A stretch of 64,000 nucleotides of DNA from Myxococcales bacterium. Its GTDB lineage: Bacteria; Myxococcota_A; Polyangia; Haliangiales; Haliangiaceae. The translations under genes and the position numbers were made by a program. Of the stretch, positions 61,922 to 64,000 are shown piece after piece; positions within the stretch are counted from its first letter, which is position 1; each line of letters begins with the position of its first letter. A model generated the notes under the pieces. That model saw nothing but the letters and a program-made list of their open reading frames with translations. It was not told where the DNA came from and did no database searches. Location of the stretch: assembly GCA_016707895.1 (NCBI GenBank), contig JADJGV010000001.1, positions 62,001-126,000 on the forward strand. The letters are read 5' to 3'.

Positions 61922-63129
61922 CCCTCCAGCGCGCGCGACGGATCGATCCGCTGCACGTGGGTGAGGCCGAGCACGCTCGCCAGCGTGACGATGATCATCG
62001 TCGCGAGCGGCGCCAGCACGGCGATCGTGTCGGTGATCAGCACGCGGCGCGGGAACGCCGGGAACGCGACCTGCCCGACCGCGTAGGCGACCGCGTAGCC
62101 GAGCGCGCCCAGCAGCCACGCCTGCTGCAGCACGAGGCCGAGCAGCCGCCGGCGCGGCGCGCCCATGAGCTTGAGCACGGCGAGGTCGTGGGTCTTCTCG
62201 AGCGTCAGGTTGTAGATGACCATCATGACGATGACCGCCGCGGTCAGCGTGAGGATCACCGTGAACAGGCCGATCTGCATCCGCGCTCGCTGGACCACGC
62301 CGCCGAGGAGCAGCGCCTCCTGCTCGGCCTGGGTGTAGACGGTGACGTCGCCCCAGCTGCCCACGATCGCGCGCACGGCGGCCAGCTGGTGCGGGGCCAC
62401 CTCGACCAGGACCGCGGCCACCGGCGGCGACGCGACTGCGGGCGCTCGCCAGCGCGGGTCGGTCGCGAGGTCCTCGAGCGCGGGCTGGCCGCGCCCGAGG
62501 TCGGTCGCGCGCAGCCGCTCGACGACGCGCTGCCGCTCGAGCACCGTGGCCTCGGCGGGTTGGTCCAAGGCGATCAGCTGCGCGTCGGCGACGCTGACGA
62601 ACGCGACCGAGTCGCCGCCCGAGGTGAGCGCGTTGCGGGTGAGGCCAACCACCCGGTACGGCTCGCCGGCCAGCGTCAGCGACGTCCCGAGGGCGAGGCC
62701 GAGCGAGGCGTCGACGATCAGCTCGCCGTGGCCCTGCTGGAGCGGCCGCCCGCGCACGAGCGGCAGCGACGCGCCGGCGTCGTCGGGCCACCCGAGGCCG
62801 ACCAGGGCGATGCGCATGATCTGGCCGTGGTGATCGCGCTGGATGGTCTGGTAGGTGTAGGGGCGGGCGCGACGCACGCCGGGCAGCGCGGCGGCCCGCG
62901 CCTCGACGCTGGGATCGAGCCGCGATCCCTCCGCGAACGGCCCCCGCGTGTCGCGCTGCACGATCCACAGATCGGCGCGCATGGCCCGCGCCAGGATCGT
63001 GGCGTCGTCGACCATGCCAGCGTAGATGCCCTGCATCGCGACCACCACGGTCAGCAGCAGGCCGAGGCCACCCGCGGTGCCGAGGAAGCGCCCCAGGTGT
63101 CGCCGGACGTCGCGCAGCGCGAGGTTCAT
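61918..63129 (-). CDS. FtsX-like ABC permease (DevC-like)
   Basis: 403 residues from ATG 63129. A first helix (about 17-40), a large periplasmic domain (about 45-265), then three helices near 285-310, 328-350 and 367-390, as in MacB/DevC permeases. TLEKTHDLAVLKLMGAPRRR is the conserved coupling segment before helix three. Overlaps both neighbours by 4 bases. Forms the tripartite exporter with the ATPase and the HlyD-type protein. Confidence 0.9.
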   Translation of the reverse strand: MNLALRDVRRHLGRFLGTAGGLGLLLTVVVAMQGIYAGMVDDATILARAMRADLWIVQRDTRGPFAEGSRLDPSVEARAAALPGVRRARPYTYQTIQRDHHGQIMRIALVGLGWPDDAGASLPLVRGRPLQQGHGELIVDASLGLALGTSLTLAGEPYRVVGLTRNALTSGGDSVAFVSVADAQLIALDQPAEATVLERQRVVERLRATDLGRGQPALEDLATDPRWRAPAVASPPVAAVLVEVAPHQLAAVRAIVGSWGDVTVYTQAEQEALLLGGVVQRARMQIGLFTVILTLTAAVIVMMVIYNLTLEKTHDLAVLKLMGAPRRRLLGLVLQQAWLLGALGYAVAYAVGQVAFPAFPRRVLITDTIAVLAPLATMIIVTLASVLGLTHVQRIDPSRALEG

Positions 63130-64000
63130 CGCGCGCTCCACCGCCGTCCGCGCGGCAGGTCGCGGCGCGGATCCGGCGCGGCCAGCAGGCGGTCACCCTC
63201 GGCGAGCCCGGCGAGCACCTCGACGTGATCGCGGCCGATGACGCCCAGCCGGGGCCGCGCCAGCGCGATCCGACCGCCGCGGTCGACGAACACGTACGGC
63301 CCCGCGGCGTCGTGGTGGATCATCGCGATCGGCACCCGCACCACGTCGTCGCGGCGGGCCAGCTCGATGCGCACGTCGGCGCGCTGGCCGATGGCGATCC
63401 GCCGATCGACGCGGTCCGGCGTCACCTCGACCTGGAGCTCGTGGGTCTGGCGGTCTGCCTCCCACGGCACCCGCGACACCCGGGCCGGGACCACGTCCGT
63501 CGAGCCGGGGAACGTGACGGTGGCGGGCTGATCGACGGCGAGCTGCGCCAGCACCGTCTCGTCGATCGCCGCGCGCACGTGGACCTGACGCGTGTCGACG
63601 AGGCGCAGCACCGTGGCGCCGATCGCGACGGTGTCGCCGGGCTCGCGCAGGCGGCGGATCACCAGGCCGTCGAACGGCGCGAGCAGCGTGGCGCGCACCA
63701 CCGTCTCCTGGCGCTGCGCGGCCACGCCGGCCGCGACGTCGATGCCGCGGGTCGCCTCCCCGCGCTGCGCCAGCACGCGATCGAGATCGGCACGCGCGAC
63801 CCGGACCCGATCGGTCGCCTCGTCGCCCTCGCGCCCCGCCACGCTTCCCGCCGCGACCAGCACCTGGGTCCGCGCCGCCTCGCGCTCGGCGCTCGCAAGC
63901 AGGGCGCGGGCGCGGTCCTCCTCGGCGGCCAGCCGCACGAGCGACGCCCGCGCCGCGCCGACGCCGGTCCGGGCCGAGCGCAGGTCGGCCTGGACCTGAT
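63126..64000 (-). CDS. HlyD/DevB-like membrane fusion protein, 5' part missing
   Basis: The frame is open through the right edge, so only the C-terminal 290 residues are seen. They comprise the end of an alpha-hairpin (LAAEEDRARALLASAEREAAR), a lipoyl-like domain (APFDGLVIRRLREPGDTVAIG), beta-barrel domain (VHVRAAIDETVLAQL) and membrane-proximal domain. This is the periplasmic adaptor of a MacA/DevB-type exporter. The signal or anchor is outside the window. Confidence 0.9.
   Translation of the reverse strand, partial: QVQADLRSARTGVGAARASLVRLAAEEDRARALLASAEREAARTQVLVAAGSVAGREGDEATDRVRVARADLDRVLAQRGEATRGIDVAAGVAAQRQETVVRATLLAPFDGLVIRRLREPGDTVAIGATVLRLVDTRQVHVRAAIDETVLAQLAVDQPATVTFPGSTDVVPARVSRVPWEADRQTHELQVEVTPDRVDRRIAIGQRADVRIELARRDDVVRVPIAMIHHDAAGPYVFVDRGGRIALARPRLGVIGRDHVEVLAGLAEGDRLLAAPDPRRDLPRGRRWSAR

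Overview
The window is very GC-rich DNA (well above 70% by eye), densely packed with genes on both strands and with many start/stop overlaps of the ATGA or GTGA kind. The gene content points to a delta-proteobacterial/Myxococcota-type bacterium, perhaps Kofleriaceae/Haliangium-like, but this is inference and no rRNA or other marker is present. Supporting signs are many small lipoproteins with lipobox cysteines, several two-component systems, HEAT-repeat and tetratricopeptide-like proteins, an ethylmalonyl-CoA mutase-type enzyme with its MeaB GTPase, and aerobic benzoyl-CoA chemistry. I found no tRNA, rRNA or CRISPR array.

Layout. 1-5.7 kb: end of a DMT permease, MeaA/Ecm-type mutase, MeaB, a CnoX-like thioredoxin and a solitary BoxB benzoyl-CoA epoxidase. 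5.7-13.0 kb: an OmpR-family regulator/histidine kinase pair whose kinase 3' part is present twice (6129-6895 and 10490-11257). Between the copies lies a lower-GC island with an IS3 orfA remnant, a subtilase lipoprotein, a second lipoprotein and the start of a third. The geometry is that of a circle integrated by a single homologous crossover. 13.0-14.2 kb: simple-sequence repeat blocks and a long inverted repeat around a four-helix-bundle (S23-type) gene. 14.2-28.4 kb: mixed enzymes (zinc-ribbon SDR, penicillin-acylase-type hydrolase, tandem DsbA/HCCA protein, RAYT transposase, M14 peptidase, HAD phosphatase, HtrA-like protease, aldehyde dehydrogenase, YhbY).

28.5-33.1 kb: a tightly overlapping three-gene unit of a VTC-type polyphosphate polymerase, a Na/Pi cotransporter homologue and a thymidylate-kinase-like protein carrying a C-terminal tryptophan-repeat domain. 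I think this is the most interesting candidate system. 33.2-37.1 kb: arsDA-acr3 operon ending in an arsC with an internal deletion and a glyoxalase/ArsI-like gene. 37.2-46.1 kb: a complete phosphate regulon: pit plus a DUF47 partner divergent from phoBR-pstSCAB and a phosphate-selective porin, with Pho-box-like 11-bp-spaced direct repeats in the control regions. A second OprP-type porin lies at 50.0-51.3 kb. Phosphate and polyphosphate handling is therefore a theme over about 23 kb.

46-64 kb: hybrid histidine kinase, SDR, NlpC/P60-like and extensin/M15-like wall enzymes, HEAT-repeat protein, an acidic tandem-repeat protein with a peptidoglycan-binding-like tail, a tandem AAA ATPase of the type often found with contractile injection systems, an ABC exporter pair with an accessory lipoprotein and barrel-like protein, and a DevBCA-like tripartite exporter cut off by the right edge.
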